A program made the position numbers and the translations under genes. A stretch of 64,000 nucleotides of DNA, taken from Verrucosispora sp. NA02020 (GTDB lineage Bacteria; Actinomycetota; Actinomycetes; Mycobacteriales; Micromonosporaceae). The DNA lies in contig NZ_CP054923.1 in the NCBI RefSeq assembly GCF_013364215.1, positions 2,604,001 to 2,668,000 on the forward strand. The letters run 5' to 3'. The notes under the pieces are model-generated. The model was not told the DNA's origin. It made no database searches and saw nothing but the letters and a program-made list of their open reading frames with translations. This document shows, one piece after another, positions 1-11,275 of this stretch; the first letter of the stretch is position 1; every line of letters begins with the position of its first letter.

Positions 1-353
1 AGGTCGTCTTCGCCGGTTCGGGCGGTCCGCCCACGCTGGTCTTCGACGAGGTCGACGCGGGGGTCGGCGGTCAGGCGGCGGTGGAGATCGGCCGTCGGCT
101 GGCCCGGTTGGCCCGCAGCCACCAGGTGCTGGTGGTGACCCACCTGCCGCAGGTGGCCGCGTTCGCCGACCGCCACCTGGTGGTGGCGAAGGACACCGGT
201 GGCGCGGTGACCACCAGCGGGGTGCGGGTGGTGGAGGACACCGAGCGGGCCCGGGAACTGGCCCGGATGCTCGCGGGTTTGCCGGACTCGGATCTGGGTA
301 TCGCTCACGCGGAGGAGTTGCTGGCCGTCGCGGCCCGAGAACGGCGGTCGTGA
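1..353 (+). CDS. recN: DNA repair protein RecN, C-terminal part (5' end outside window)
   Basis: This is the last 116 codons of RecN, the SMC-like ATPase that helps tether and repair double-strand breaks. The open frame runs in from base 3. The Walker B/D-loop region is visible as LVFDEVDAGVGGQAA, followed by the H-loop region VVTHLPQVAAFADRH, which closes an ABC-type ATPase head. The gene ends with TGA at 351-353, 110 bp before steA. The order recN-steA-steB is also that of M. tuberculosis Rv1696-Rv1698, which supports the call. The N-terminal Walker A and the coiled coil lie outside the window. Confidence 0.93.
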   Translation, partial: VVFAGSGGPPTLVFDEVDAGVGGQAAVEIGRRLARLARSHQVLVVTHLPQVAAFADRHLVVAKDTGGAVTTSGVRVVEDTERARELARMLAGLPDSDLGIAHAEELLAVAARERRS

Positions 354-463
354 GAACCGTCATTGTGAGCGGAGGCACACCGGCCTTCGCCCATCTGTGC
401 TTCCCTGGGTAGGCGGCCCTGCTCAGGCATGTCGCGACAGATTCGCCTGCCTCACATGCCAGG

Positions 464-1651
464 ATGGTCACGATGCGTCTACCCACGTTGCGCCGGACCC
501 GGAACGCGGAACCGGGACGAATCCTCGGCACCGCCCGCCTCGACCGCCGGACGAAACGCCTGGTCGGTCGGCTCCGCCCCGGTGACATCGCCGTGATCGA
601 CCATGTCGACCTGGACCGGGTCGCCGCCGACTCGCTGGTCGCCGTGGGCGTCGGCGCGGTCCTCAACGCCAAGCCGTCGGTCTCCGGCCGCTATCCCAAC
701 CTCGGTCCGGAGGTGCTCGTCGCGGCGGGCATCCCACTCCTGGACGACCTCGGTGAGGGCGTCTTCGAGCGGATCCGCGAGGGCGACACCGTGCGGATCG
801 AGGGCAACACCGTCTATCTCGGCGACGAGCCGCTGGCGCACGGCAGCCTGCAGGACGCCGAGAGCGTGGCCAAGGCGATGAGCGACGCCCGCGAGGGCCT
901 GTCGGTGCAGTTGGAGGCGTTCGCCGCCAACACCATGGACTACCTCAAGCAGGAACGTGACCTGCTGCTCGACGGTGTCGGCGTACCGGACATCGCGACC
1001 GAGATCCAGGGCCGGCACTGCCTGATCGTGGTGCGGGGGTACGACTACAAGGCCGACCTGGACGTGCTGCGCCCGTACATCCGGGAGTTCAAGCCGGTGC
1101 TGATCGGCGTCGACGGCGGGGCCGACGCGCTGGTCGAGGCGGGCTACACGCCGGACATGATCATCGGTGACATGGACTCGGTCACCGACGACGTGCTGCG
1201 CTGCGGCGCCGAGGTGATCGTGCACGCGTACCCGGACGGCCGGGCTCCCGGTCTGCCCCGGGTCAACGGCCTGGGGGTGCCGGCGGTGACCTTCCCCGCC
1301 GCCGCCACCAGCGAGGACCTCGCGATGCTGCTGGCCGACGAGAAGGGCGCCTCGCTGATCGTCGCGGTGGGCACCCACGCCACCCTGGTCGAGTTCCTGG
1401 ACAAGGGGCGCGGCGGCATGGCGTCGACGTTCCTCACCCGGCTCAAGGTCGGTGGCAAGCTGGTTGACGCCAAGGGTGTGAGCCGGCTCTACCGGCAGAG
1501 CATCTCGGGTTCCTCGTTGTTGCTGCTGGTGCTCTCGGCGGTGGCGGCGATGGCCTCGGCGGTGGCGGTGTCCACCGTCGGCAAGGCGTATTTGGGCGTG
1601 GTCTCCGAGTGGTGGGACAATTTTGTGTTCCAGCTCGGCCAGCTCTTCTAG
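464..1651 (+). CDS. steA: SteA-like putative cytokinetic ring / cell-separation protein
   Basis: This 395-residue protein has a central fold related to thiamine pyrophosphokinase (VRGYDYKADLDVLRPYIREF, then LIGVDGGADALVEAGYTPDMIIGDMDSV) and one hydrophobic C-terminal segment near residues 346-370 (SSLLLLVLSAVAAMASAVAV). In corynebacteria SteA and SteB act together in the RipC-FtsEX cell-separation pathway, and the same adjacent pair is present here. The protein is probably membrane-anchored by its C-terminus, with the large domain in the cytoplasm. ATG at 464 was chosen; an in-frame ATG at 473 is an alternative. A pyrophosphokinase activity is not implied, since family members are annotated on division phenotype. 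Confidence 0.85.
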   Translation: MVTMRLPTLRRTRNAEPGRILGTARLDRRTKRLVGRLRPGDIAVIDHVDLDRVAADSLVAVGVGAVLNAKPSVSGRYPNLGPEVLVAAGIPLLDDLGEGVFERIREGDTVRIEGNTVYLGDEPLAHGSLQDAESVAKAMSDAREGLSVQLEAFAANTMDYLKQERDLLLDGVGVPDIATEIQGRHCLIVVRGYDYKADLDVLRPYIREFKPVLIGVDGGADALVEAGYTPDMIIGDMDSVTDDVLRCGAEVIVHAYPDGRAPGLPRVNGLGVPAVTFPAAATSEDLAMLLADEKGASLIVAVGTHATLVEFLDKGRGGMASTFLTRLKVGGKLVDAKGVSRLYRQSISGSSLLLLVLSAVAAMASAVAVSTVGKAYLGVVSEWWDNFVFQLGQLF

Positions 1652-1678
1652 CTCCCGACCGATCAAGAGGCTGCAAGC

Positions 1679-2617
1679 GTGATCAACTTCCGGTACCACG
1701 TGGTGTCCCTGACCGCGGTCTTCCTCGCGTTGGCGATCGGCCTGGTCGTCGGTACAGCCGCCCTCAACGGCCCGGTCGCGGACTCGCTCAAGGAGACCGT
1801 CAACTCGCTGCGCAAGGACAACCAGCAGATGCGCCAGACGGTCCAGAACATGCAGCGCGAGCTGGAGCTGGAGGAGGAGTTCGCGGCCGAGATGGCCCAG
1901 GTGATCCTGCCGGGCAAGCTGACCGGCAAGCGGGTGCTGGTGCTCAGCCTGCCCACCGGCCGGGACCACACCGAGGGCGTGGTCAAGATGCTGGAGCTGG
2001 CGGGTGCCGTGATCACCGGGCGGGTCGACCTGCAGGACAAGTTCATCAACCCGGAGAACAACAACAACCTGCTGGAACTGGCGGTCACCGCGGCCCGGCC
2101 CACCAGCGCGCCGACCAGCGGACTGCCCGGCAACGGGCACGGCGTGGAGACCTCCAGCGCGCTGCTGGCCACCGTGCTGCTGGATCAGCCCGCCGGGGCC
2201 GAGCCGGTCACCGAGGCCGACCGGCGGGCGGTGGTGACCGCGTACGGCAACGCGAACTACCTGACCACCGCGGACCGGATCACCGACGCCGCCGAGGCGG
2301 TCGTGGTGATCAGCGGCCAGCCGTACGTGGACAAGGACTCCGCCAAGAAGGACGAGTCGGTGGTGAAGATCGCCGAGCAGTTCGACCGCACCGGCGGCAT
2401 CGTGGTCGCCGGCAACGGCTCCACCGGCGGCAACCTGGTCTCCTTCGTCCGGGGCGACGCGGTGCTGGCGCAGACCATCTCCACCGTCGACAACGCCAAC
2501 ACCGTCCAGGGGCAGCTCGTCACCTCGCTGGCCGTCGTGCAACAGCTCAACGAGCGCAAGGCCGGCCAGTACGGCGTGGGTGACAACGTCGAGCTGGTGC
2601 CTAGACTGCCCCAGTGA
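1679..2617 (+). CDS. steB: SteB / MctB-family protein (annotated copper transporter)
   Basis: This 312-residue protein starts with GTG at 1679, 27 bp after steA. It has one N-terminal membrane segment (VVSLTAVFLALAIGLVVGTAAL, about residues 8-29), then a coiled coil (about 33-65), then an alpha/beta domain. It belongs to the Rv1698 (MctB) family. Mycobacterial MctB was described as an outer-membrane copper export factor, while the corynebacterial homologue SteB is needed with SteA for cell separation. The conserved steA-steB adjacency favours the division role, but the sequence alone cannot separate the two. The coiled coil after a single anchor fits a periplasmic scaffold better than a pore. 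Confidence 0.82.
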   Translation: MINFRYHVVSLTAVFLALAIGLVVGTAALNGPVADSLKETVNSLRKDNQQMRQTVQNMQRELELEEEFAAEMAQVILPGKLTGKRVLVLSLPTGRDHTEGVVKMLELAGAVITGRVDLQDKFINPENNNNLLELAVTAARPTSAPTSGLPGNGHGVETSSALLATVLLDQPAGAEPVTEADRRAVVTAYGNANYLTTADRITDAAEAVVVISGQPYVDKDSAKKDESVVKIAEQFDRTGGIVVAGNGSTGGNLVSFVRGDAVLAQTISTVDNANTVQGQLVTSLAVVQQLNERKAGQYGVGDNVELVPRLPQ

Positions 2618-2694
2618 GTCGACGGGACACCCCGGGTGTCCGGTTCGACGATGTCGCCCGCCGACCGGCGGCGCAGACGGCGTGAGCGAGCGAG

Positions 2695-3573
2695 GTGAGC
2701 TGGGGCGTGGGCGTACTCGGTCGACTGCTGGCGGCGGGGGTCGGTGCGGCTGCCGCCCGGTACGCGCTCCGTGAGATCCGTACCTCCCCGGCCGGTCCGA
2801 CACTGGCGCGAACGAACTTCCGTGGCCGTACGGTGACGCTGGCGGCCGGGCCGGCGCTGGCGGTGAGCGCCTCCGGGGCGGCGGCCGGTGGTGCGCCCAG
2901 CGTGCCGGGAGGAGCGGCGGTCCTGGTGGCGGGGCTCGGCGCCGGTGCCGTCGGGCTCTACGACGACGTGGTCGGCGCCCGGCCGGAGCAGAAGGCGGAC
3001 AAGGGCTTCGCGGGACACCTCGCCGCGCTGCGGCAGGGGCGGGTCAGCACGGGCCTGGTCAAGATCGTCGGAGTGGGCGCGGCCGGTCTGGGGGCCGCCG
3101 CGCTGCTCGCCGCCGACCCCCGGGTGGCCGGGCACCGTGGTCGGCGACGCCAGGGCGGGCTGGGCCGGACCGTGGACGTGCTGCTCGGCGCCGGTGTGGT
3201 GGCCGGCACCGCCAACCTGCTCAACCTGCTCGACCTGCGACCCGGGCGGGCGCTGAAGTCGGGCCTGCTGCTCGGCGCGCCGCTGCTCGGTGGCGCGACC
3301 GGTGGGATCGCCGCCGGTGCGGTGGGCGCCGCCGCCGGGCTGCTTCCCGCCGACCTCGACGAGGACGTGATGCTCGGCGACAGCGGCGCGAACGCGCTCG
3401 GCGCCGTGCTCGGCGTGGCGCTGGCCGCACGCACCGGCCCGATCGGTCGGGCCGGGATCCTGGCGGTGCTCGCCGGCCTGACGGCGGCCAGCGAGAAGGT
3501 CAGCTTCACCGCCGTCATCGCGCGCACCCCGGGCCTGCGTGAACTCGACGCGCTGGGCCGTCGCGACGACTGA
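2695..3573 (+). CDS. MraY/WecA-like polyprenyl-phosphate phosphotransferase homologue, short
   Basis: This 292-residue multi-spanning membrane protein keeps three marks of the MraY/WecA superfamily: an aspartate pair in LYDDVVGA (about residue 86), NLLNLLDLRPGRALK (about 167-181, matching the NxxNxxDGxDG motif), and VMLGDSGANALGAVLG (about 226-241, matching the magnesium-binding F/MGDxGS motif). It is shorter than true MraY (about 350 residues) and the histidine-rich cytoplasmic loop is not seen, so its substrate is open. GTG at 2695 was chosen. A 23-codon frame (GTG 2614 to TGA 2685) that overlaps the end of steB lies just upstream in the same reading frame and may couple translation. The location next to murJ suggests an envelope role. 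Confidence 0.7.
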   Translation: MSWGVGVLGRLLAAGVGAAAARYALREIRTSPAGPTLARTNFRGRTVTLAAGPALAVSASGAAAGGAPSVPGGAAVLVAGLGAGAVGLYDDVVGARPEQKADKGFAGHLAALRQGRVSTGLVKIVGVGAAGLGAAALLAADPRVAGHRGRRRQGGLGRTVDVLLGAGVVAGTANLLNLLDLRPGRALKSGLLLGAPLLGGATGGIAAGAVGAAAGLLPADLDEDVMLGDSGANALGAVLGVALAARTGPIGRAGILAVLAGLTAASEKVSFTAVIARTPGLRELDALGRRDD

Positions 3574-3574
3574 C

Positions 3575-5227
3575 GTGACCAGACCGACACCCCTCGCCGG
3601 CGCCGGCCGGGTGGCCGGGGCCGCCGCGCTGATCGCCGTGCTCACCGTGGTCAGCCGGCTGGCCGGGTTCGGCCGTACCGCCGTCTTCACCTGGGTGGTG
3701 CAGGACAGCGACCTGGGCGCGATGTACGTGATCGCGAACACCGTCCCCAACATCATCTTCGAGATCGTGGCCGGCGGGGCGCTGGCCAGCCTGGTCGTAC
3801 CGCTGCTCGCCGGTGCGGTCGCGGCCGGCGACCGGCGGGCCGTGGCGGCGACCACGAGCGCGCTGCTGACCTGGACGGTGACGCTGCTGGTGCCGTTGGC
3901 GGTGCTGGTGGCCCTGGGCGCCGAGCAGATCGTGTCGGTCTTCCACAGCCGCAGCCCGGAGGAGCTGGCGGCCGGGGCCCGGATGCTGCGGGTCTTCGCG
4001 CCGCAGGTGCCGCTCTACGGCATCGGGATCGTGCTGACCGGTGTGCTCCAGGCCCACCGCCGCTTCGCCTGGCCGGTGATCGCGCCGCTGCTGTCCAGCC
4101 TGACGGTGATCGTGGCGTACCTCGTCTTCGTGGCCGTGGCCGGTCCGGGGGCGAGCGTGGCGCAGGCGGGCCGGGGCGCGGAACTGATCCTGTCCGGCGG
4201 CACCACGCTCGGTGTGGTGGTGCTCTCGCTGTCGCTGCTGATCCCGTTGCGGCGGCTCCGCCTGCGACTGCGCCCCGGATACGGCTTCCCGGCCGACGCG
4301 CGGGCGCGGGTGGGTGGTCTGGTCACCGCCGGTGTGGTCACCGTCACCGCCCAGCAGGTGGCCACGCTGGTGATCCTCTATCAGATCTCCGGTGGTCGGA
4401 CCGAGGCCCCGCAGGTGTTCAACCTGGCCCAGACGTTCTATCTGCTGCCCTGGGCGGTGCTGGCGGTGCCGCTGGCCACGGCCGCGTACCCGGCGTTGGC
4501 CGAGACGGCGGCCGGCGGCGACGAGGCCGGCTACCGGGACACCCTGTCCGGCACGGTGCGCGCGGTGCTGCTGTCCAGTTGCCTCGGCGCGGCGGCGCTG
4601 GTCGGGGTGGCCGGTCCGATCGGCCGGTTCTTCCCGCTGGACGCCTCCGCCACCGCCACGGCCGTCGCCGGCTTCGCCCCGGGGCTGCTCGGGTACGGGC
4701 TGTTCGCGGTCCTCTCCCGCGCCCTGTACGCCCGGGGCGCGACCCGGGAGGCCACGCTCGCCATCAGTGCCGGATGGCTGGCGGTCACGCTCGGTACGCT
4801 GCCGATGGCGGCGCTGCTCCCCACGGCCGACCGGGTGCTCGCCGTGGCGCTGGCCAACTCGGCGGGCATGCTGCTGCTCGGCGGGCTGCTGCTGCTGGCG
4901 GTCCGGCGCGCGGCCGGTCCGGCGGCGCTGGCCGGTGCCGTGCGGGCCGGTGCCGCCGGGGTGCTGGCGGGTGCGAGCGCCGCCCTCGCGGCGCTGCTGC
5001 TGCTCGGTTGGTGGGGCGGGACCCCGACGCGGTCGGCGGCGCTCGTGCAGGGCATGCTGTCCGGAGTCCTGGTCGTCGTCGTCTTCCTCGGCGTGGTCTG
5101 GTTGGTCGACCGGCGGGACGTGCGGCCACTGCTGACCGGGTTGCGTCGACGCCTACGCCGGACCCGGAGCGGAGGCGGGCGAGGGGACGGGAAGGCAAGC
5201 GCCGAAACGGAGGGTCGATCCGGGTGA
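3575..5227 (+). CDS. murJ: Lipid II flippase MurJ (MviN family)
   Basis: This 550-residue polytopic protein starts with GTG at 3575, one base after the previous stop. It has about 14 hydrophobic segments and the MviN signatures near the start: SRLAGFGRTAVFTWVVQDS, then MYVIANTVPNIIFEIVAGGAL. MurJ flips undecaprenyl-linked peptidoglycan precursor across the cytoplasmic membrane. The C-terminus ends in a basic tail (RRRLRRTRSGGGRGDGK). The last codons and the stop lie inside the first copy of a 56-bp tandem repeat, so the tail has probably been reshaped by repeat expansion. It forms a tight + strand cluster with the MraY-like gene before it and a glycosyltransferase after it. Confidence 0.9.
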   Translation: MTRPTPLAGAGRVAGAAALIAVLTVVSRLAGFGRTAVFTWVVQDSDLGAMYVIANTVPNIIFEIVAGGALASLVVPLLAGAVAAGDRRAVAATTSALLTWTVTLLVPLAVLVALGAEQIVSVFHSRSPEELAAGARMLRVFAPQVPLYGIGIVLTGVLQAHRRFAWPVIAPLLSSLTVIVAYLVFVAVAGPGASVAQAGRGAELILSGGTTLGVVVLSLSLLIPLRRLRLRLRPGYGFPADARARVGGLVTAGVVTVTAQQVATLVILYQISGGRTEAPQVFNLAQTFYLLPWAVLAVPLATAAYPALAETAAGGDEAGYRDTLSGTVRAVLLSSCLGAAALVGVAGPIGRFFPLDASATATAVAGFAPGLLGYGLFAVLSRALYARGATREATLAISAGWLAVTLGTLPMAALLPTADRVLAVALANSAGMLLLGGLLLLAVRRAAGPAALAGAVRAGAAGVLAGASAALAALLLLGWWGGTPTRSAALVQGMLSGVLVVVVFLGVVWLVDRRDVRPLLTGLRRRLRRTRSGGGRGDGKASAETEGRSG

Positions 5228-5353
5228 GCGCGAGGAGTGAGCTTGCGAGCCCCGCAGTCGCGAACGGAAGGTCGGCTCGGTGAGCGCGAGGAGTGAGCTT
5301 GCGAGCCCCGCAGTCGCGAACGGAGGGCGTGACCGGTGAGCGCGAGGGGTGCG
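5224..5353 (+). repeat. 56-bp tandem repeat with GTGA junctions between murJ and glycosyltransferase
   Basis: Two full copies begin at 5224 and 5280. A third start at 5336 keeps only the first part before drifting into the downstream gene. All three begin GTGAGCGCGAGGRGTG, and the spacing is exactly 56 bp twice. The first GTGA holds the stop of murJ and the third GTG is the start of the glycosyltransferase. Each full unit also encodes a 19-residue frame (MSARSELASPAVANGR-type) that ends in the GTGA opening the next unit. Weak similarity extends 56 bp further left (5168-5223) into the murJ tail. Confidence 0.85.
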
Positions 5354-6496
5354 GATGCCCGGTGGGGCACGGTGGTGTTGTTGCTGGCCTCCAGCACCGG
5401 TGGTGTCGGGCAGCATGTCCGGGCGGTGGCCCGTGGGTTGACGGCGGCCGGTGAGTCGGTGCTGGTCTGCGGGCCGGCGGCGACCCAGGACCAGTTCGAC
5501 TTCGTGGCGACCGGGTCACGGTTCGCGCCGGTGGAGATCCCGGCCAGCCCGACGCCGGGTGACGTCCGTGCGATCACCACGCTGCGCCGGGTGCTGGCCG
5601 GTGAACAGGTGGGTGTGGTGCACGCGCACGGGCTGCGCGCCGGCTTGGTCGCGGTGCTCGCCCGACCGGCCGCCCCGCTGGTGGTCACCTGGCACAACGC
5701 GGTGCTCGCCGGTGGGCTGCGGGGCAGCCTGTCCCGGTGGGCCGAGAAGATGGTGGCCCGGGGCGCCCGGGTGACGCTGGGGGCGTCCGCCGACCTGGTG
5801 GCCCGGGCCGTCGGGCTCGGGGCCGGGGATGCCCGGCTCGCCCCGGTGGCCGCTCCCGAGCTGCCCGCGCCGCGCCGGGGCCGGGCCGCCGTACGGGCCG
5901 AGTTCGGGGTGGCCGCCGACCAGCCGTTGATCCTCTCGGTCGGTCGGCTGCACCCGCAGAAGCGGTACGACGTGCTGGTGGACGCCGCCGCCCGGTGGCG
6001 GGAACGGGTGCCGCCGCCGGCCGTGGTGATCGCCGGGAGCGGTCCGGCGTACCTGCCGTTGGCCGCCCGGATCAGTGCCGCGCGGGCGCCGGTGACCCTG
6101 CTCGGGCACCGCACCGACGTGGCCGATCTGCTGGCCGGGGCGGACCTGGCGGTGGTGACCAGCGACTGGGAGGCCCGACAACTGTTCGCGCAGGAGGCGC
6201 TGCGGGTCGGCGTACCGCTGGTGGCGACCGAGGTGGGTGGCCTGCCGGACCTGGTGGGGGACGCCGCGGTGCTGGTGCCGCCGGGCGACGTCGACGCGGT
6301 CGACGCGGCGGTCGGTGACCTGCTCGACGACGCGCCGCGCCGCGCCGAGCTGGGCCGTCAGGGTGTCGCGCGGGCCGCGACCTGGCCCACCGAGGCGCAG
6401 ACCGTGGCCCAGCTGGTCGCGCTCTACGCCGAGTTGACCTCGGGCGGGGCCGGGCCGACGCCCGGTGCCGACACGCCGTCGACGGGACGCCGGTGA
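5336..6496 (+). CDS. GT4-family glycosyltransferase
   Basis: This 386-residue protein has two Rossmann-type domains. The N-terminal acceptor domain carries the glycine-rich opening LLASSTGGVGQHVRAVARGL, and the donor domain shows LILSVGRLHPQKRYDVLVDA, then the catalytic-region motif SDWEARQLFAQEALRVGVPLVATEVGGLPDLV with the E-x7-E pattern. This is the GT-B fold of family 4, which transfers sugars from nucleotide donors, usually at the inner membrane face. The acceptor cannot be told. The start is GTG 5336, inside the third repeat copy. It overlaps the next gene by 4 bp, so the two are probably co-translated in envelope glycan assembly. Confidence 0.83.
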   Translation: MSARGADARWGTVVLLLASSTGGVGQHVRAVARGLTAAGESVLVCGPAATQDQFDFVATGSRFAPVEIPASPTPGDVRAITTLRRVLAGEQVGVVHAHGLRAGLVAVLARPAAPLVVTWHNAVLAGGLRGSLSRWAEKMVARGARVTLGASADLVARAVGLGAGDARLAPVAAPELPAPRRGRAAVRAEFGVAADQPLILSVGRLHPQKRYDVLVDAAARWRERVPPPAVVIAGSGPAYLPLAARISAARAPVTLLGHRTDVADLLAGADLAVVTSDWEARQLFAQEALRVGVPLVATEVGGLPDLVGDAAVLVPPGDVDAVDAAVGDLLDDAPRRAELGRQGVARAATWPTEAQTVAQLVALYAELTSGGAGPTPGADTPSTGRR

Positions 6497-8775
6497 TGTT
6501 GCGCCGAATCGCACCGATCCTGTTGACCCTGGTCGTGGTGGCGCTCGGCGTCACCGTGCTGGCGGCCCGTCCGGAGAGCCCGCCGCCCCGGCAGAGCGCC
6601 GACTACGTGGTGCTGGTCGGGGTGGCCGGGCTGCGGTGGGAGGACGTGGACGCGCAGCGGACGCCGACGTTGTGGCGGATGGCGCAGGAGGGCTCGATCG
6701 GTTCGTTGTCGGTGCGGTCGGTGTACCGACCCACCTGCCCGGTGGACGGCTGGCTCACGCTCGGCGCGGGGGGCTTCGCCGCCTGGGCCGGCAGCCCGAC
6801 CGACGGGCAGTGTCCGCCCGCCGACGTGACGGTGGAGCAGCCCGACGGCATCGGCGCGAACCTGCCGCAGCAGGAGAGCGTCGTGCTGCGCAACCAGGAG
6901 CGGCTGCCGTGGGGCACGGTGCCCGGCGCGCTGTCGGAGTCGGTGCGCTGCTCGGTGGCGGTCGGCCCGGGTGCGGCGGTGGCCGCCGCGCGGCCGTTCG
7001 GTCGGGTCGACCGGTACGCGCCGACGCTGCCGGAGGATCCGGCCGAGCTGCTCGGATCCTGCGTGCTGAGCATCGTCGACGCCGGCACCGTCGAGGGTGA
7101 GGACGAGGCGTCGCGGTCGGCGTCGGCGCAAGCGGCCGACGCCCAGCTGGCCCGGGTGCTGACGGGTCGGCCGCCGCGGTCCCTGGTGATCGTCGCCGGG
7201 GTCTCCGACACCGAGCGGCCGTCCCGGCTGCACGTGGCCGTCGCCGACGGCCCCGGCTGGGAGGAGGGCTGGCTGACCTCGCCCAGCACCGGTCGGCAGG
7301 GCTACCTGCAACTGATCGACCTCGCGCCGACCGCGCTGGCGGCGCTGGGCCGTCCGATGCCGGACCGGCCGTTCCTCGGCCGGCCCGCCGAGTCGGTCGG
7401 TGGGCGGCCGGCCGACCTGGCCGCCGCGATCGCCGAGCCCGCCGACGCGGACCGGGAGGCCGCCGCGCAGCGGCAGGTGGCGGGCGGATTCTTCACGGTG
7501 CTGGCCGCCGTGCAGGTAGCGCTGGCCCTGGCGGTGTTGCCGCTGCTGCGCCGCGCCCGCCGGCACGCCGGACCGTACGGGCCGAAGCCGGTGTCCCGGC
7601 GGGTGGTGGCGGTGGTGGAGCTGCTGCTGGTGGCGGCGGCGCTGGCCATCCCGGCGGCCCTGCTCGCCGAGGCCGTGCCGTGGTGGCGCAACGTCCACCC
7701 GGCCGCTTCCTTCGCCGGGCTGACCATGGTGCTGCTGGCCGCCGCGACGTTGCTGGTGCGGTTGACGCCGGGATACGGCACCACGTTGGGACCGCTCGGC
7801 GCGGTGGCCGGTCTCACCACGTTGGCCGTCGGCCTGGACGTGGTCACCGGGGCCCGTCTCCAGCTCAACGGTGTGATCGGGTACTCCGCGTTGGAGGGCG
7901 GCCGGTATGCCGGGCTCGGCACCGTGGGGCTCGGCGTCTTCGTGGCCGGCGCGCTGCTGACCGGCGGCTGGCTCGCCCAGCAGGTGCACCGGACGTGGCG
8001 ACCGATGGTGATGGTGCTGGTGGGCGGTGCCGCCGTGGTGGTGGTCGGCAGTGCGTACCTGGGTGCCGACTCGATCGGCGCGATCGCGGTGACCGCCGGG
8101 GTGAGCGTCGCGGCGGCGATCAGCGCGGGCGGGTGGCTGACGTTGACCCGGTTGGCGTGGGCGACCATGGCCGGACTGGCGGTGATGGTCGGGTTCGCGG
8201 TCGTGGACCTCGGCCGCCCACCGGCCGATCGCGGCAGCCTGGGCCGGTTCCTCGCGGCACTGGGCGACGGCACCGGTGGGTTGACCGTGCAACGGTCCAG
8301 CGCCTCGAACATCGACACCCTGATGAACAGCCCGTTGACCGTGCTGGCGTTGGCCGGTGCGTTGCTGGTGTGGTTCGCCCTGCTCCAGCCGTGGGGCGGG
8401 CTGATGCGGCTGTTCGGCATCTATCCGGCAATCCGGGCGGCGATGGCGGGCACCGGTGTGGCCGTCGGCATCGGCGGGGTGCTGAGCGCGGCGGCGCTGG
8501 ACGTGGCGGGAGCGGCGGCGGCCGTGGTGGTGCCGATGGCGGCGCTGTCGGCGTTGCGGGTGCTCGACCACTCGGCGGACCGCACCCGGCCCGGCACCGA
8601 CCGGCCGTCGGACACCATCCGGTCCGACACCCGGGCGGGCGACGCGGCCACCCCGGGTGCCGAGGACACGGCGTGCGCCGGTGCGCCGGTCGAGGACGCC
8701 GCCGGGGCCGGTACCGAGGGTGAACGCGGGCGTGGCCGGGCGGTACGGTCGTCGGCCGAGGTCGCGACCGGGTGA
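6493..8775 (+). CDS. Membrane protein with N-terminal alkaline-phosphatase-like domain
   Basis: This 760-residue protein starts with a membrane segment (RIAPILLTLVVVALGVTVLAA), followed by an extracytoplasmic domain of about 300 residues beginning VVLVGVAGLRWEDVDAQRTPTLWRMAQEGSIGSLSVRS, which looks like the alkaline phosphatase/sulfatase superfamily. About ten membrane segments follow (residues about 335-690), then a charged disordered tail. The start is GTG 6493 or ATG 6496, overlapping the glycosyltransferase stop. The family is recurrent beside murJ and pyrG in actinobacteria but has no assigned function known to me. The expected metal-ligand set was not verified, so catalytic activity is uncertain. 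Confidence 0.7.
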   Translation: MMLRRIAPILLTLVVVALGVTVLAARPESPPPRQSADYVVLVGVAGLRWEDVDAQRTPTLWRMAQEGSIGSLSVRSVYRPTCPVDGWLTLGAGGFAAWAGSPTDGQCPPADVTVEQPDGIGANLPQQESVVLRNQERLPWGTVPGALSESVRCSVAVGPGAAVAAARPFGRVDRYAPTLPEDPAELLGSCVLSIVDAGTVEGEDEASRSASAQAADAQLARVLTGRPPRSLVIVAGVSDTERPSRLHVAVADGPGWEEGWLTSPSTGRQGYLQLIDLAPTALAALGRPMPDRPFLGRPAESVGGRPADLAAAIAEPADADREAAAQRQVAGGFFTVLAAVQVALALAVLPLLRRARRHAGPYGPKPVSRRVVAVVELLLVAAALAIPAALLAEAVPWWRNVHPAASFAGLTMVLLAAATLLVRLTPGYGTTLGPLGAVAGLTTLAVGLDVVTGARLQLNGVIGYSALEGGRYAGLGTVGLGVFVAGALLTGGWLAQQVHRTWRPMVMVLVGGAAVVVVGSAYLGADSIGAIAVTAGVSVAAAISAGGWLTLTRLAWATMAGLAVMVGFAVVDLGRPPADRGSLGRFLAALGDGTGGLTVQRSSASNIDTLMNSPLTVLALAGALLVWFALLQPWGGLMRLFGIYPAIRAAMAGTGVAVGIGGVLSAAALDVAGAAAAVVVPMAALSALRVLDHSADRTRPGTDRPSDTIRSDTRAGDAATPGAEDTACAGAPVEDAAGAGTEGERGRGRAVRSSAEVATG

Positions 8776-8865
8776 CCCCGGGAGCGGTACCTCGGGTGCG
8801 GCCCGGGAGTGCCTTAGGCGAGGTGTTACCGTGGAATCCCGTGGATCGCGTGATCACTTCGCTGA

Positions 8866-11261
<2,396 letters not shown>

Positions 11262-11275
11262 GCGGGAGGACGACG

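Noticed and set aside
2682..2712. Another copy of the 56-bp repeat before the MraY-like gene
   Set aside because: GTGAGCGAGCGAGGTGAGC resembles the start of the unit, but the match stops after about 20 bases, so a relation is not supported.
479..2803. 774-codon open frame on the minus strand across steA and steB
   Set aside because: It is antisense to two clear + strand genes and is His/Arg/Gly/Asp-rich, as expected for a GC-driven shadow frame. No domain is visible.
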